From contig JAYFPK010000002.1 of assembly GCA_034927815.1 (NCBI GenBank), positions 1-64,000 on the forward strand: a stretch of 64,000 nt of DNA. The letters are read 5' to 3'. Position 1 is the stretch's first letter. The number at the start of each line of letters is the position of its first letter. The translations under genes were made by a program, and so were the position numbers. Of the stretch, positions 22,955-32,379 are shown piece after piece. A model generated the notes under the pieces. The model had not been told where the DNA came from. It searched no databases and saw nothing but the letters and a program-made list of their open reading frames with translations. This DNA is from Limiplasma sp034927815. Its GTDB lineage: Bacteria; Bacillota; Clostridia; Christensenellales; Aristaeellaceae.

Positions 22955-24406
22955 ATGGCGGATCAGGGAAACGAAAAGAAACAGGGCTTTGTGGAGCACA
23001 TCACCCCACGGGATGTGGACTTTTCCCAATGGTATACCGACGTGATCATGAAAACCGAGCTGGTGGACTATGCCCCCGTGCGGGGATGCATGGTGCTGCG
23101 GCCCTATGGATACGCTATCTGGGAGCGCATTCAGGAGGAGATGGACAAACGCTTCAAGGCCACGGGCCACCAGAATGTGTATATGCCCATGCTGATTCCG
23201 GAAAGCCTGCTGCTGAAGGAAGCGGAGCACGTGGAAGGCTTCGCGCCGGAGGTGGCCTGGGTGACCCAGGGGGGCAACGAGCCCCTGCAGGAGCGCCTGG
23301 CTATCCGCCCCACCAGCGAGACCATCTTTTGCGCCATGTACAGCAAGTGGGTCAGCTCCTGGCGGGACTTGCCCATGAAGTATAACCAGTGGTGCAGCGT
23401 CATGCGCTGGGAGAAGACCACCCGGCCCTTCCTGCGCACGGCGGAGTTCCTCTGGCAGGAGGGGCATACCATCCACGCCACCGCCGAGGAAGCCCAGGAG
23501 GAGACCTTGCAGATGCTGGAGGTCTACCGGGAGGTGGTGGAGGAGGAGCTGGCCATCCCCGTGCTGGTGGGCCGCAAGAGCGATAAGGAGAAGTTTGCGG
23601 GAGCTCAGGCCACCTACAGCATGGAGGCCATGATGCAGGACGGCAAGGCCCTCCAGGCGGGTACCAGCCACAATTTCGGCACCAACTTCGCCGAGGCCTT
23701 CAACATCCAGTACCTGAACAAGGAAGGCAAGCTGGCCTATGTGCATGAGACCAGCTGGGGCACCACCACCCGGCTCATTGGGGCCATCATCATGACCCAT
23801 GGGGATGAGCGGGGGCTCAAGCTGCCGCCCCGGATCGCCCCCATTCAGGTGGTGATCGTGCCTGTGGCGGCCCACAAGGGCGGCGTCCTGGAGAAGTGCC
23901 AGGAGCTGCACGACCAGCTGAAAGCCCAGGGCTTGCGGGTGAAGCTGGACGACCGGGACACCCTCTCCCCGGGCTTCAAGTTCAACGACTGGGAGCTGAA
24001 GGGCGTGCCCCTGCGCATCGAAATCGGCCCCCGGGATTTGGAGAAGGGCGAGTGCGTGGTGTTCCGCCGGGATACCTACGAGAAGCGCAGCGTAGCCATC
24101 AGCGAATTGGACCGGCTGCTGCCCCAACTCCTGGAGGACATCCAGCGCAACATGTTCGCCATTGCCAAGGAGTTCCGGGATGGGCGCATCACGGTGGTAT
24201 CCGGCATGGAAGAGCTGAAAAAGGCCACCGAAAACGGCTTTGCCAAGGCCATGTGGTGCGGCGACAGGGCCTGTGAGGACGAGATCAAGGCGGAAATGAG
24301 CGTCACCAGCCGCAACATGCCCTTTGACCAGGAGCCCGTGGGGGACAAATGCGTGTGCTGCGGCAAACACGCGGACAAGGTGATTTATTTTGCAAAGGCC
24401 TACTGA
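22955..24406 (+). CDS. proS: Prolyl-tRNA synthetase (archaeal/eukaryotic-like type)
   Basis: Class II synthetase of 483 residues that charges tRNA-Pro. The length and start (FVEHITPRDVDFSQWY) fit the shorter, archaeal-type ProRS without the editing insertion. Motif 2 (RTAEFLWQEGHT), PTSETIF and the C-terminal cysteine-containing CVCCGKHADKVIYFAKAY are present. The start at 22955 follows AAAGGAGAGGG, 30 bases after the T-box terminator. Confidence 0.96.
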   Translation: MADQGNEKKQGFVEHITPRDVDFSQWYTDVIMKTELVDYAPVRGCMVLRPYGYAIWERIQEEMDKRFKATGHQNVYMPMLIPESLLLKEAEHVEGFAPEVAWVTQGGNEPLQERLAIRPTSETIFCAMYSKWVSSWRDLPMKYNQWCSVMRWEKTTRPFLRTAEFLWQEGHTIHATAEEAQEETLQMLEVYREVVEEELAIPVLVGRKSDKEKFAGAQATYSMEAMMQDGKALQAGTSHNFGTNFAEAFNIQYLNKEGKLAYVHETSWGTTTRLIGAIIMTHGDERGLKLPPRIAPIQVVIVPVAAHKGGVLEKCQELHDQLKAQGLRVKLDDRDTLSPGFKFNDWELKGVPLRIEIGPRDLEKGECVVFRRDTYEKRSVAISELDRLLPQLLEDIQRNMFAIAKEFRDGRITVVSGMEELKKATENGFAKAMWCGDRACEDEIKAEMSVTSRNMPFDQEPVGDKCVCCGKHADKVIYFAKAY

Positions 24407-25112
24407 TTCGGACAATCGCAAGGACCTACGGCGCGCGGAACATTCCGCGCGCCGTGGCTATCGCCTGGTATTTTGGGACTGGAACGGAACCTTGCTAGAC
24501 GACCGGGATTATGCCATCCGGGTGCGCAACCGGGTGTTCCCGCGTTTTGGCTTGCCCACTGTGGACAGCGTACAGGAGTACCACCGCCAGTTCACCTTCC
24601 CTGTGCGGCTGTATTATGAACAGGCGGGGGTCACCCAGGAGAACTTCGTGGAGGTGGCCAACGCCTGGATGGCGGAATATATGCGGGGCCGCCAGGAGAT
24701 TCCGCTCCAGGAGGGGGCCCGGGAGGCCCTGGATGCCATCGCCCGGGCGGGGATTCCCCAGGTGATCCTCTCCGCCAGCCAGGTGGATATCCTGGAGGAA
24801 CAGTTGAAGCAGTACGGCCTGCGGGAGTATTTCCAAGAGACCTTGGGCCTGGGGCATATCTATGCCACCAGCAAGGAGTCCATCGGGAAGGAGTACCTGG
24901 CCCGGACGCCCGTTTCGCCCCAGGACTGCGCGCTGTTGGGGGATACCCTTCACGACGCCCAGGTAGCCAGGGAAATGGGGGTGGATTGCATTTTGATCCA
25001 CCGGGGCCATCAAAGCGAAGAATGCCTTTGCCAGGCGGGGGTCAGGGTGCGCGCCTCTTTGGCCGAGGCCGTGGAGCAGGTGCTCCTGGGCCCGGACTCC
25101 CTTGAATTGTAA
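24390..25112 (+). CDS. HAD-superfamily phosphatase
   Basis: A 240-residue phosphoglycolate-phosphatase-like hydrolase. Motif I is LVFWDWNGTLLDD (nucleophile and general-acid Asp), motif II ILSAS, and motif IV ALLGDTLHDAQVAREMG. The only in-frame start before motif I is TTG at 24390, overlapping the proS end by 17 bases with AAGGTGAT upstream. An 11-bp GC hairpin (24428-24455) lies in the first codons, so translation may start later at a non-standard codon. Likely cotranscribed with proS. Confidence 0.8.
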   Translation: MQRPTDSDNRKDLRRAEHSARRGYRLVFWDWNGTLLDDRDYAIRVRNRVFPRFGLPTVDSVQEYHRQFTFPVRLYYEQAGVTQENFVEVANAWMAEYMRGRQEIPLQEGAREALDAIARAGIPQVILSASQVDILEEQLKQYGLREYFQETLGLGHIYATSKESIGKEYLARTPVSPQDCALLGDTLHDAQVAREMGVDCILIHRGHQSEECLCQAGVRVRASLAEAVEQVLLGPDSLEL

Positions 25113-25151
25113 GGAAAATGGGAGTACAATAGGGGCACAGGAGGTGGCGCG

Positions 25152-26168
25152 ATGGACCCGCTTCTTTCCATGCTGTCCGAAACAGAGGCCGTCTCCGGAG
25201 AGCGGCTTTGCGAAAAGCTGGGGGTGACCCGGGCCGCCGTCTGGAAGCGGATGGAAAAGCTCCGGGAGGAAGGCTATGAAATTGTAAGCGCCGGAAAGCG
25301 GGGGTACCGCTTGGCGGCAAAGCCCGACAGCCTGCTGCCGGGCTATCTTGCCATGGGGCTTGAAACCCGCTGGGCGGGCCGGGGGCAGATCCTCTACCAG
25401 CCCCGGATGACCAGCACCAATACCGTGCTCAAGGCCCTGGCCTATGAGGGCGCGCCCAAAGGAAGCCTGGCGGTGTGCGAATTGCAGAGCCAGGGCAAGG
25501 GGCGGCTGGGCCGGGGCTGGGACGCGGCCCAGGGGGAGAATCTGCTGCACTCCTTGCTGCTGTGCCCGACCCTGCCCACCGAGCAGGCCCAACTGTGCAC
25601 TTTGGCGGCGGCCGTAGCCATGGCCGGAGCGGTGGAGGAGGCTGCGCCGGGGGTGAAGGCCGGCATCAAATGGCCCAACGACCTGGTGATCGGCGGGCGT
25701 AAATGCGCGGGGATTCTGAGCGAGATCAGCGCGGACATGGACGGCATCCGCTTTCTGGTGATGGGCGTGGGGGTGAACGTGAACCAAAAGCGCTTTGCCG
25801 GGGAGCTGGAGCAAAAGGCCACCTCCCTTTGGCTGGAGAAGCAAAGGCTGGCGCGGGAGGATGAACAAGAGGGCTTGCCCGTCCCTGGGATAGACCGGCG
25901 CATTTTGTTGCAAGCCTATTTGCGGCGCATGGAGGACGCCGTGGAGGCCCTGGAAACCCAGGGGCTTCAGGGCATTTTGCCGGAGTATGAGCGCCGCTCG
26001 GTCACCCTGGGGGCCAAGGTGCGGGTGGTGGGCGTTCAGGAGGATTTCCTGGGTACGGCGGAATCCTTGGATGAAACCGGAGCCCTGTGGGTCATAGAGG
26101 AACAGGGAAAACGCCGCAGGGTACTCAGCGGTGATGTATCGGTGAGAGGAGTGATGGGCTATGCGTAA
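25152..26168 (+). CDS. birA: Biotin--[acetyl-CoA-carboxylase] ligase / biotin repressor
   Basis: Bifunctional BirA of 338 residues. It activates biotin and attaches it to the carboxyl carrier protein. The N-terminal HTH (GERLCEKLGVTRAAVWKRME) makes it a potential biotin-operon repressor. Catalytic motifs are QGKGRLGRGWD (biotinyl-AMP loop) and GIKWPNDLVI with the following KCAGILSE. An SH3-like C-terminal domain follows. GGAGGTGGCG precedes the ATG. Its end overlaps the next gene by eight bases. Confidence 0.93.
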   Translation: MDPLLSMLSETEAVSGERLCEKLGVTRAAVWKRMEKLREEGYEIVSAGKRGYRLAAKPDSLLPGYLAMGLETRWAGRGQILYQPRMTSTNTVLKALAYEGAPKGSLAVCELQSQGKGRLGRGWDAAQGENLLHSLLLCPTLPTEQAQLCTLAAAVAMAGAVEEAAPGVKAGIKWPNDLVIGGRKCAGILSEISADMDGIRFLVMGVGVNVNQKRFAGELEQKATSLWLEKQRLAREDEQEGLPVPGIDRRILLQAYLRRMEDAVEALETQGLQGILPEYERRSVTLGAKVRVVGVQEDFLGTAESLDETGALWVIEEQGKRRRVLSGDVSVRGVMGYA

Positions 26169-27123
26169 ACCCAAGTTTGAAGGAGAAATCACGGAGGTTC
26201 ACGGCATCCGGGTAGGACAGGCCGAGGACCCAAAGGGCAAAACTGGCGTTACCGTGGTGTTATGCAGCCGGGAAGGGGCTGTGCTGGGTGCGGACGTGCG
26301 GGGCGCGGCCCCCGGGACCCGGGAGACGGACCTGGCCCGTCCCGGCAACGCGGTGGAGGTCGCCAACGCGGTGGTGCTGGCCGGAGGCAGCGCCTTTGGC
26401 CTGGACGCCGCCGGAGGCGTGATGGCCTTTTTGGAGCAAAATGACGTGGGCTTTGACACCGGGGTCTGCCGGGTGCCCATCGTGCCCGCCGCCGTGCTTT
26501 TCGATTTGGCGGTGGGAGACGCGAAGGTCCGCCCGGACGCGGCTATGGGCAAGCTGGCGTGCAAAAACGCCGCCAAGGCGGTCCAGCAGGGCCGCCATGG
26601 GGCGGGTACCGGGGCCACGGTGGGCAAGCTGGTGCCCGGCAGCATTCCCGCGCCGGGAGGCGTGGGCACCGCCAGCATCACCTTGGCCTGCGGCGTCACC
26701 GTAGGGGCCATTGCGGCGGTGAACGCCTGCGGGGACATTTATGACCCCCACACCGGCAAGCTGCTGGCCTGCGGGCATCTGGCGGACGGAACCGCCGTTA
26801 CCTGCGAGAGCCTTTTGTATGGGGCGGCCCCCGCGCCGGAGCTGCTGCGCTTCCCCAGGCCCGGCCAGAACACCACTCTGGCGGTGGTAGCCACGGACGC
26901 GCTGCTGAGCAAAGCCGAGGCCAACCGCTTGGCTACCTGCGCCCATGACGGCCTGGCCCGGAGCATCCGCCCGGTGCACACCCAGATGGACGGAGATACG
27001 GTCTTTGCCCTGGCTACGGGCCGGGTGGACGTCCAGGTGAACTTTGTGCAGCTGTGCGCCGCCGCCGCGGAGGTGACGGCCCGGGCGGTGTATAACGCGG
27101 TGCAGATGGGCCGGGAGGCATGA
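26161..27123 (+). CDS. P1-family (DmpA-like) aminopeptidase or amidase
   Basis: A 320-residue Ntn-fold hydrolase of the S58/P1 family, which self-cleaves to expose a catalytic serine. The expected cleavage zone is PGGVGTASITLACGVTVGA (about residue 165). Other family marks are VVLAGGSAFGLDAAGGVM and DALLSKAEANRLA. Substrates vary (beta-amino peptides, D-amino amides). It overlaps birA and acpS by a few bases, so it is in a tight operon. Confidence 0.88.
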   Translation: MRKPKFEGEITEVHGIRVGQAEDPKGKTGVTVVLCSREGAVLGADVRGAAPGTRETDLARPGNAVEVANAVVLAGGSAFGLDAAGGVMAFLEQNDVGFDTGVCRVPIVPAAVLFDLAVGDAKVRPDAAMGKLACKNAAKAVQQGRHGAGTGATVGKLVPGSIPAPGGVGTASITLACGVTVGAIAAVNACGDIYDPHTGKLLACGHLADGTAVTCESLLYGAAPAPELLRFPRPGQNTTLAVVATDALLSKAEANRLATCAHDGLARSIRPVHTQMDGDTVFALATGRVDVQVNFVQLCAAAAEVTARAVYNAVQMGREA

Positions 27124-27491
27124 TCGGCATCGGCTTGGACCTGTGCCAGATCGCCCGGATGGAGAAGCTGCTTCAGGAGGGCGAGGGCTTTTTGCGCCGC
27201 TATTTCACCCAGGAGGAACAGGAGTATATCAAGGCCCGGGGCAAAACGGGGGCCCAGAGCATGGCGGCGATGTACGCGGCCAAGGAGGCCTTCCTCAAGG
27301 CCCTGGGCACGGGCATTGGCGGCGGGGTTTCTTTGCTGGAGGTCGGAGTGGTCCACGAGTCCGGCGGCAGGCCCGCGTACCGCCTCACCGGAGAAGCCTT
27401 GGAGAAGATGAAGGAACTGGGGGCCAACCGGGCCTGGCTCAGCCTTACCCATGAGGCGGGCCTGGCCGCGGCCATGGCCGTGATTGAATAG
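27120..27491 (+). CDS. acpS: Holo-[acyl-carrier-protein] synthase
   Basis: A 123-residue enzyme that moves 4'-phosphopantetheine from CoA to acyl carrier protein. The metal-binding IGIGLDLCQI (Asp at residue 7) and AAKEAFLKALGTGI (Glu) motifs are complete, as is the C-terminal SLTHE. Its start overlaps the peptidase stop (ATGA). Confidence 0.95.
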   Translation: MIGIGLDLCQIARMEKLLQEGEGFLRRYFTQEEQEYIKARGKTGAQSMAAMYAAKEAFLKALGTGIGGGVSLLEVGVVHESGGRPAYRLTGEALEKMKELGANRAWLSLTHEAGLAAAMAVIE

Positions 27492-27506
27492 GAATTGGGA
27501 GGAGCC

Positions 27507-29084
27507 ATGCTGCGAACCATTACGCCCCAGGAAATGAAGAAGCTGGAGCAGCGGGTGATGGCGGATACCGGCATCACCGGCATGGAGCTGATGGAGCGCG
27601 CCGCCGCCGCGGTGGCCCAGGCCGTGGAAGGGCAGCTAACAGAAAAGCCGGGCCGGGTGTGGTGCCTGTGCGGCACAGGGAACAACGGCGGCGACGGCCT
27701 GGCTGCCGTCAGGCTCTTGTGCGCCGCCCACCCAGGCCAGGCCGCCACGGTGTGGCTGATGGCGGGGCCCCTCTCCCCTGACGCCAAAGCCCAAAAGGAG
27801 CGGCTGGAAAGAGAAGCGCCCTGGGTCTGGTTGATGGCGCTTCCGGAAGAGGAGGGGGCAGAAGCTCCCTTGCCAACGCCCCCGGTGGATACCGCCTGTA
27901 TCATCGACGCTGTTTTTGGCACCGGATTGAGCCGGGAGGTAACGGGCCGGGCGGCTCAGCTCTGCCAAAGGATGGGGGAGGCGCACCGCCGGGGGATTCC
28001 GGTGATCGCGGTGGATATTCCCTCCGGCCTGAACGGAGAGACAGGACAGATCATGGGGGCGGCGGTCCGGGCCACCCAGACCGTCACCTTTCATCGTCCC
28101 AAGCCCGGCCTGTATCTGGGGCAGGGGCCGGAGCTGGCTGGGCGGGTTGTGGTTGCGGGCATTGGCATTCCTGAGGACCGGGACCAGGTAAACGGCTTTT
28201 GGGTGCTGGAGGAAGAGGATGTTCCGGCTTTGCTGGGGCCCAGGCCCAAGGTGAGCCATAAGGGCAGCTTTGGCCGGGCGCTGGTGGTGGCGGGGAGCGA
28301 GGGCATGGCCGGAGCGGCGGCGATTTGCGCCCTGGCGGCCCTGCGCACCGGCGCGGGGCTGGTGACGGTGGCATGCCCCAGGGAAATTGTGCCCGTGGTG
28401 CAGACCCTTTGCCCTTGCGCCACCTGCTTGCCCTTGCCCGGCGACCCCGCCTCGGCCCGCAAGCTGCTGGCCGGGGCGCTGGAAAAGGCCGATGTAGTGG
28501 CGGTGGGGCCGGGCCTGGGAACGGGGGACTACGCCGGGGAACTGGTGGAAGGGGTGCTGGCGCTTTTGCGTAAAACGGACAAGCCCGCCGTGCTGGACGC
28601 GGACGGGCTTACGATACTGGCCCGGCTGGCGGAGCGGCGGGAAACCCCGGGGGCCTTGTTGGGCCTCAATCAGGTTTTGACGCCCCATCCAGGAGAGGCG
28701 GCCCGGCTGCTGGGCCTTTCCACAGCCCAGGTCATGGCGGACGCGCCCGGGGCCGCGGCGGCCTTACAGGCCCGCTTCGGGGCTTCGGTGATCCTCAAGG
28801 GCGCGTCCAGCGTGCTGCTGTCCGGGGAGGACCGGGGCCTGAACATCCTGGGGACCCCGGCCATGGCAAAGGGCGGCAGCGGGGACGCGCTGACGGGGGT
28901 GCTAGCGGCCTTGCTGGCTATGCGGGCCCAAGGGACCTTCACGGGAAGCCTGTTCACGCTGCTTCAGGCCGGAACCGCCTTGCATGGCCTGGCGGGGAGG
29001 GCGGCCGCCAAAACCTGGGGAGAGCGGGGCATGCTGGCTACGGATTTATGCGGCGAGTTGGGCCGGGTGGGGAGTGGCTCGTAG
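27507..29084 (+). CDS. nnr: Bifunctional NAD(P)H-hydrate epimerase / dehydratase
   Basis: Metabolite-repair enzyme of 525 residues that restores damaged NADH/NADPH. The N-terminal YjeF_N epimerase domain (about 1-215) has GTGNNGGDGLAA. The C-terminal ADP-dependent dehydratase (about 235-520) has TPHPGEAARL and AKGGSGDALTGVLAA. GGGAGGAG lies before the ATG at 27507. It follows acpS by 15 bases, the common acpS-nnr order of Clostridia and Bacilli. Confidence 0.95.
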   Translation: MLRTITPQEMKKLEQRVMADTGITGMELMERAAAAVAQAVEGQLTEKPGRVWCLCGTGNNGGDGLAAVRLLCAAHPGQAATVWLMAGPLSPDAKAQKERLEREAPWVWLMALPEEEGAEAPLPTPPVDTACIIDAVFGTGLSREVTGRAAQLCQRMGEAHRRGIPVIAVDIPSGLNGETGQIMGAAVRATQTVTFHRPKPGLYLGQGPELAGRVVVAGIGIPEDRDQVNGFWVLEEEDVPALLGPRPKVSHKGSFGRALVVAGSEGMAGAAAICALAALRTGAGLVTVACPREIVPVVQTLCPCATCLPLPGDPASARKLLAGALEKADVVAVGPGLGTGDYAGELVEGVLALLRKTDKPAVLDADGLTILARLAERRETPGALLGLNQVLTPHPGEAARLLGLSTAQVMADAPGAAAALQARFGASVILKGASSVLLSGEDRGLNILGTPAMAKGGSGDALTGVLAALLAMRAQGTFTGSLFTLLQAGTALHGLAGRAAAKTWGERGMLATDLCGELGRVGSGS

Positions 29085-29085
29085 G

Positions 29086-29376
29086 ATGGACAGGGCTGAA
29101 GACAGAATCAAGGCTTTTCTGGACGGGGAAAAGAGGCTCCACACCTTCCCGGCCAAGCGGAAAAAGAAGATGTGGGCGTTGGCGTACCTGGCGGGGAAGC
29201 TGGAAGCAAGGCGCGTTTATACGGAAAAAGAGCTGGGGGAAGTGCTCAGCCACTGGCATACCTTCGGGGATCCGGCCACCTTGCGCCGGGAGTTGTTTGA
29301 TTATGGATTTTTGGGCAGGGATGCAGCGGGCCGTGGGTATTGGTTGGAGGAGGAGCAGCCCTTGGTGGAGGAATAG
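29086..29376 (+). CDS. DUF2087-family protein
   Basis: A 96-residue protein with the DUF2087 signature: FPAKRKKKMWALAYLA, then YTEKELGEVLSHWH and DPATLRRELFDYGFL. The domain often follows an HTH and is thought to bind nucleic acid; the role is unknown. It starts one base past the nnr stop, so it is the last gene of the birA operon. Confidence 0.85.
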   Translation: MDRAEDRIKAFLDGEKRLHTFPAKRKKKMWALAYLAGKLEARRVYTEKELGEVLSHWHTFGDPATLRRELFDYGFLGRDAAGRGYWLEEEQPLVEE

Positions 29377-30107
29377 GGGGAGAGGAACAAGGCTCTGGTT
29401 CTAAGCCATACTTCGGCACGCAAAGAGGCATCCTATGGGTGTGCCGTTTGCTTTCGGTCCATTTACCCACTAAGGTCCAAACGTTAGGGGCCAGGGGGAT
29501 TTGAGATCCCTCTTTCGCCCGTCCCAGGGTTACGCCCTGGGGCGGGTGCGGTTCCGATCAATCGTCGCGGGTTCCGCTTTATCGTCGCATCGTTCGCTGC
29601 CCGTAAAGCTTTCCACTCCGGATGGCTGGCCCTTCGGGCTTTGATTCGGCCCCTCGGTCGCCGCAGCCTTCACCATCGTTCGGCTGCCCGCCTCCAGCTC
29701 CACCGACCGTTCGCTTTTGCCTTCGGCAAAGGGCCCACTGGGCCCACGCTCACGGCCGGTACCGCTGGACGCACGCTTCCCTCCGCTGCCCCGGCCCCGA
29801 GTGAAAATGATATAATCCCCTGCCGTTACCTGTGGACTCCTTCTTGACTTTTCTCTGACGAACGCAGATTGATGCGTCCGGGGAGGAATGTAAAGGGAGG
29901 GCCTATGCCAGAATCTGATTTCTAACTGACTCGGGCGGCGCGCCGCGCCGCCAGGGATGGGTCCAGGGATGAAATCCCTGGTGGGTGTCCAGAGGGCAAA
30001 GCCCTCTGGGTATCCTCCCCCCGGCGGCTCCCGTTCCCCCGGCTGCCGCGTTTTTCCTGCGGGCTAGGGATTTGAAGCGAAAAGCCCCGGAGAAGCAAGG
30101 GGAACGA
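29377..30107. other. Non-coding block with repeats and hairpins
   Basis: A 731-base gap without a credible gene. It begins with a hairpin CCCGTCCCAGGG / CCCTGGGGCGGG (29518-29546). A 19-base direct repeat of period 20 follows (29550-29568 and 29570-29588, sharing GGTTCCG and ATCGTCGC). A pyrimidine-rich stretch reaches 29800, then come a lone TATAAT (29811-29816), a tiny MPESDF reading frame (29905-29925) and a hairpin cluster at 29934-30009. It could be a decayed repeat, a structured RNA or a spacer. Confidence 0.6.
29934..30009. repeat. REP-like hairpin cluster
   Basis: Three GC-rich palindromes in a row: GGCGGCGCGCCGCGCCGCC, then CCAGGGAT-GAA-ATCCCTGG (29963-29981), then CCAGAGGGC-AAA-GCCCTCTGG (29989-30009). 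The build is that of intergenic REP-type repeats; only one copy is in this window. Confidence 0.5.
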
Positions 30108-32375
30108 TCAGCCTTGGCGCAGCGCATCCCTCAGCAGGGTCCTTGACCCATACCAAGAAACGAAGAGTTCCGAGCCTTCCAGCAGCTCCAAACGGGCGCC
30201 CTCCGCTTTGTGCATCAGGCAGCGCAAGCGCCGGCCCTGGTACTGGAACGGAATGGCGTAGGAGGTCCATCCCTCCGGCAGGACGGGGGCAAGGCGCAGC
30301 CCCGCGCCGTCCGCCCGTATTCCGGCAAAGCCGTACAGCATAATCAGGTACGCGCCGCCCATGTTGGCGGTATGCAGGCCGTTTCGCGTATTCCCATGGG
30401 TGTCCAGCAAGTCCAGGGTCACGGTATCCTCAAAACCTTGCCGGGCGCGCTCCAGCAGGCCAAGGAGCGCCGCCATCATGGCGAACACGCAAGCGGACAG
30501 GGAGGAATCATGGGTGGTGACATCGTCGTAGTACGCATAGCTGCGGCGGATGACGTCCTCCGGCGCGGTTTCCGGAAACAGCAGGTGCGCCAGCACGGTA
30601 TCCGCCTGCTTGCATACCTGGTAGCGGTACAAGTACAGGGGATGGTAGTGCAGCAGCAGCGGAAAATGATCCTTGGGAAGGGACTTCCAGTCCAGCCTTT
30701 GCTTTTGCAAAAAGGAATCATCCTGGGGGCTTATCCCAAGGCTTCCGGCTTTGGGGAAATACGTGGCCTCGGCAGCGCTGGCAAAGGCGCGTTCCTCCTC
30801 CCGGGTCACACCCGTTCGGGCGCGCACCTTTGCGTCCAGGCCGCGCTTTGCCAGCTGCTCCATCATCTGCGCAGCGCCCCGAAGGTTGTATTGCGCGATG
30901 GCGTTGGTGTAAAAATTGTTGTTTACCAAACAGGTGTATTCATCCGGGCCTGTTACGCAATCAATGCGGAACCCATCCGCTTCCATATGGCCCAATTCCA
31001 GCCACATGCGGGCCGTTTCCACCAGCACTTCCGCGCCCATGTCCTCCATAAAGGCCATGTCGCCGGTCACGTGCCAGTATTGCAAAAACGCATAGGCAAT
31101 GTCGCCGTTGATATGGTATTGGGCGGTACCGGCGGGGAAATAGGCCGAGCACTCCTCTCCGTTGATGGTGCGCCAGGGGTACAAGGCCCCTTGGGAGAAG
31201 CCCAGCAGGCGCGCGTTGGCGCGGGCGCGGCCCAGTTGGGCATGGCGGTAGGCGAGCATGCTCCGGGCTTTTTGCGGCTGCGTCCAGGCAAAGAAGGGAA
31301 ACACGTAGATTTCGCTATCCCAGAAGGTATGGCCCTCGTAGCCCTCGCCGCTTAGTCCCTTGGCCGCCACGTTGGAAACCCCGTCGCTCCCGGTGGACTG
31401 CAGCAGCTGAAACAGGGCGAAATCAAGGGCCTTGGGCATGATGGAGGGCGCGTCCAAAGAAATAAAGGCGCGCTTTCGCACGGCGGAGAGCAGGCTTTGC
31501 TGCTGCGCAAAGAGGTCCTCCGGGTTTTGCTCCAGCACTTTCCGCAGCAGGGCTTCCCCCGCCTTGCGGGGATCGTCAAAGCGCAAGCTATCCGTATAGA
31601 CCACATATTTCACAAGCTCAAAGCTTTCGCCGTCCCGCAGGGTCCCGGTGAATACCTCTTCCATTTCCTGGGGGCGCTGTACCCATCGTCCGGTAAAAGG
31701 GCAGGTGTGCGCCACGTGGCAGCTGAGACTGAGGCCCGAACGAAGGGTTTTGGCGGTGAGATACCCTATGCCGTCCTTTTGGCCCATTTCAGAGGTTTCC
31801 AGGCAGCGCAAAGGCTCGGCAGCCACCCGGGGGTCGTCCGGGGCCGCGTGGTTACGCACATTCCCCCGCAAAGACGAGCGCAGCCGGATGGGGCCGGCAT
31901 ACCCTTCGGAGGTCGCCCGGCAACACAGCACGAACAGGTTGGGGAGAGCAAAGGAAGCCATCCGGCGAAACTCCAACCGGAGGCGCGCGCCGCTGCCCAG
32001 CGTCCAGCAGGAGGTGCGCACAGCCACGCCCGCCTCCATGTCCAAAAGCTGGTTCACTTCGCCGGATTCCGGCGCAAGCATGGCATATTGCTTCTCCCCG
32101 GCCTCCAGGATGACGGTTTGCGCGTCCGGCGCATTCACCAGCACCTGCTTGGTTTCCGGGAAGCCGTAAAGCTTTTCCCCGTAGGTGAGGTCCGTCAATT
32201 CGTAAAAAGCGTTCAGGTACGTACCCCGAATGCTGCCTTCCCCGCCCCCTTCCTCCGGGGCGTTGCGCACGCCCACATACCCGTTGGCGGTATGAAAAAG
32301 CGTTTCAACCACGCTGATGTCCGTGCTGCGGTCAATCACAGAGGAAACGCGGCTCCCTGGCCGTTCCTTTTCCAT
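30108..32375 (-). CDS. Glycoside hydrolase family 65 disaccharide phosphorylase
   Basis: A 755-residue phosphorylase that splits an alpha-glucobiose (maltose, kojibiose, nigerose or trehalose type) with phosphate to beta-glucose-1-phosphate and glucose. The N-terminal beta-sandwich (DISVVETLFHTANGYVGVRN) is followed by the (alpha/alpha)6 barrel with GHTFWDSEIYVFPF and the catalytic glutamate in TGPDEYTCLVNN (about residue 478). There is no signal peptide, so it acts on imported sugar. GAGGTGATT precedes the ATG at 32375. It is last in a seven-gene operon, four bases after the MBL gene. Confidence 0.9.
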   Translation of the reverse strand: MEKERPGSRVSSVIDRSTDISVVETLFHTANGYVGVRNAPEEGGGEGSIRGTYLNAFYELTDLTYGEKLYGFPETKQVLVNAPDAQTVILEAGEKQYAMLAPESGEVNQLLDMEAGVAVRTSCWTLGSGARLRLEFRRMASFALPNLFVLCCRATSEGYAGPIRLRSSLRGNVRNHAAPDDPRVAAEPLRCLETSEMGQKDGIGYLTAKTLRSGLSLSCHVAHTCPFTGRWVQRPQEMEEVFTGTLRDGESFELVKYVVYTDSLRFDDPRKAGEALLRKVLEQNPEDLFAQQQSLLSAVRKRAFISLDAPSIMPKALDFALFQLLQSTGSDGVSNVAAKGLSGEGYEGHTFWDSEIYVFPFFAWTQPQKARSMLAYRHAQLGRARANARLLGFSQGALYPWRTINGEECSAYFPAGTAQYHINGDIAYAFLQYWHVTGDMAFMEDMGAEVLVETARMWLELGHMEADGFRIDCVTGPDEYTCLVNNNFYTNAIAQYNLRGAAQMMEQLAKRGLDAKVRARTGVTREEERAFASAAEATYFPKAGSLGISPQDDSFLQKQRLDWKSLPKDHFPLLLHYHPLYLYRYQVCKQADTVLAHLLFPETAPEDVIRRSYAYYDDVTTHDSSLSACVFAMMAALLGLLERARQGFEDTVTLDLLDTHGNTRNGLHTANMGGAYLIMLYGFAGIRADGAGLRLAPVLPEGWTSYAIPFQYQGRRLRCLMHKAEGARLELLEGSELFVSWYGSRTLLRDALRQG

Positions 32376-32379
32376 GGAA

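Noticed and set aside
29811..29816. TATAAT as a promoter in the non-coding block
   Set aside because: The sequence 17 bases upstream is GCCCCG, not a -35 box, and no gene follows.
29641..29847. 68-codon frame in the non-coding block
   Set aside because: Low-complexity Arg/Pro/Leu product, no ribosome site, and overlapping frames are equally open.
29934..30009. CRISPR array
   Set aside because: The palindromes differ from each other and there are no equal repeats with regular spacers.
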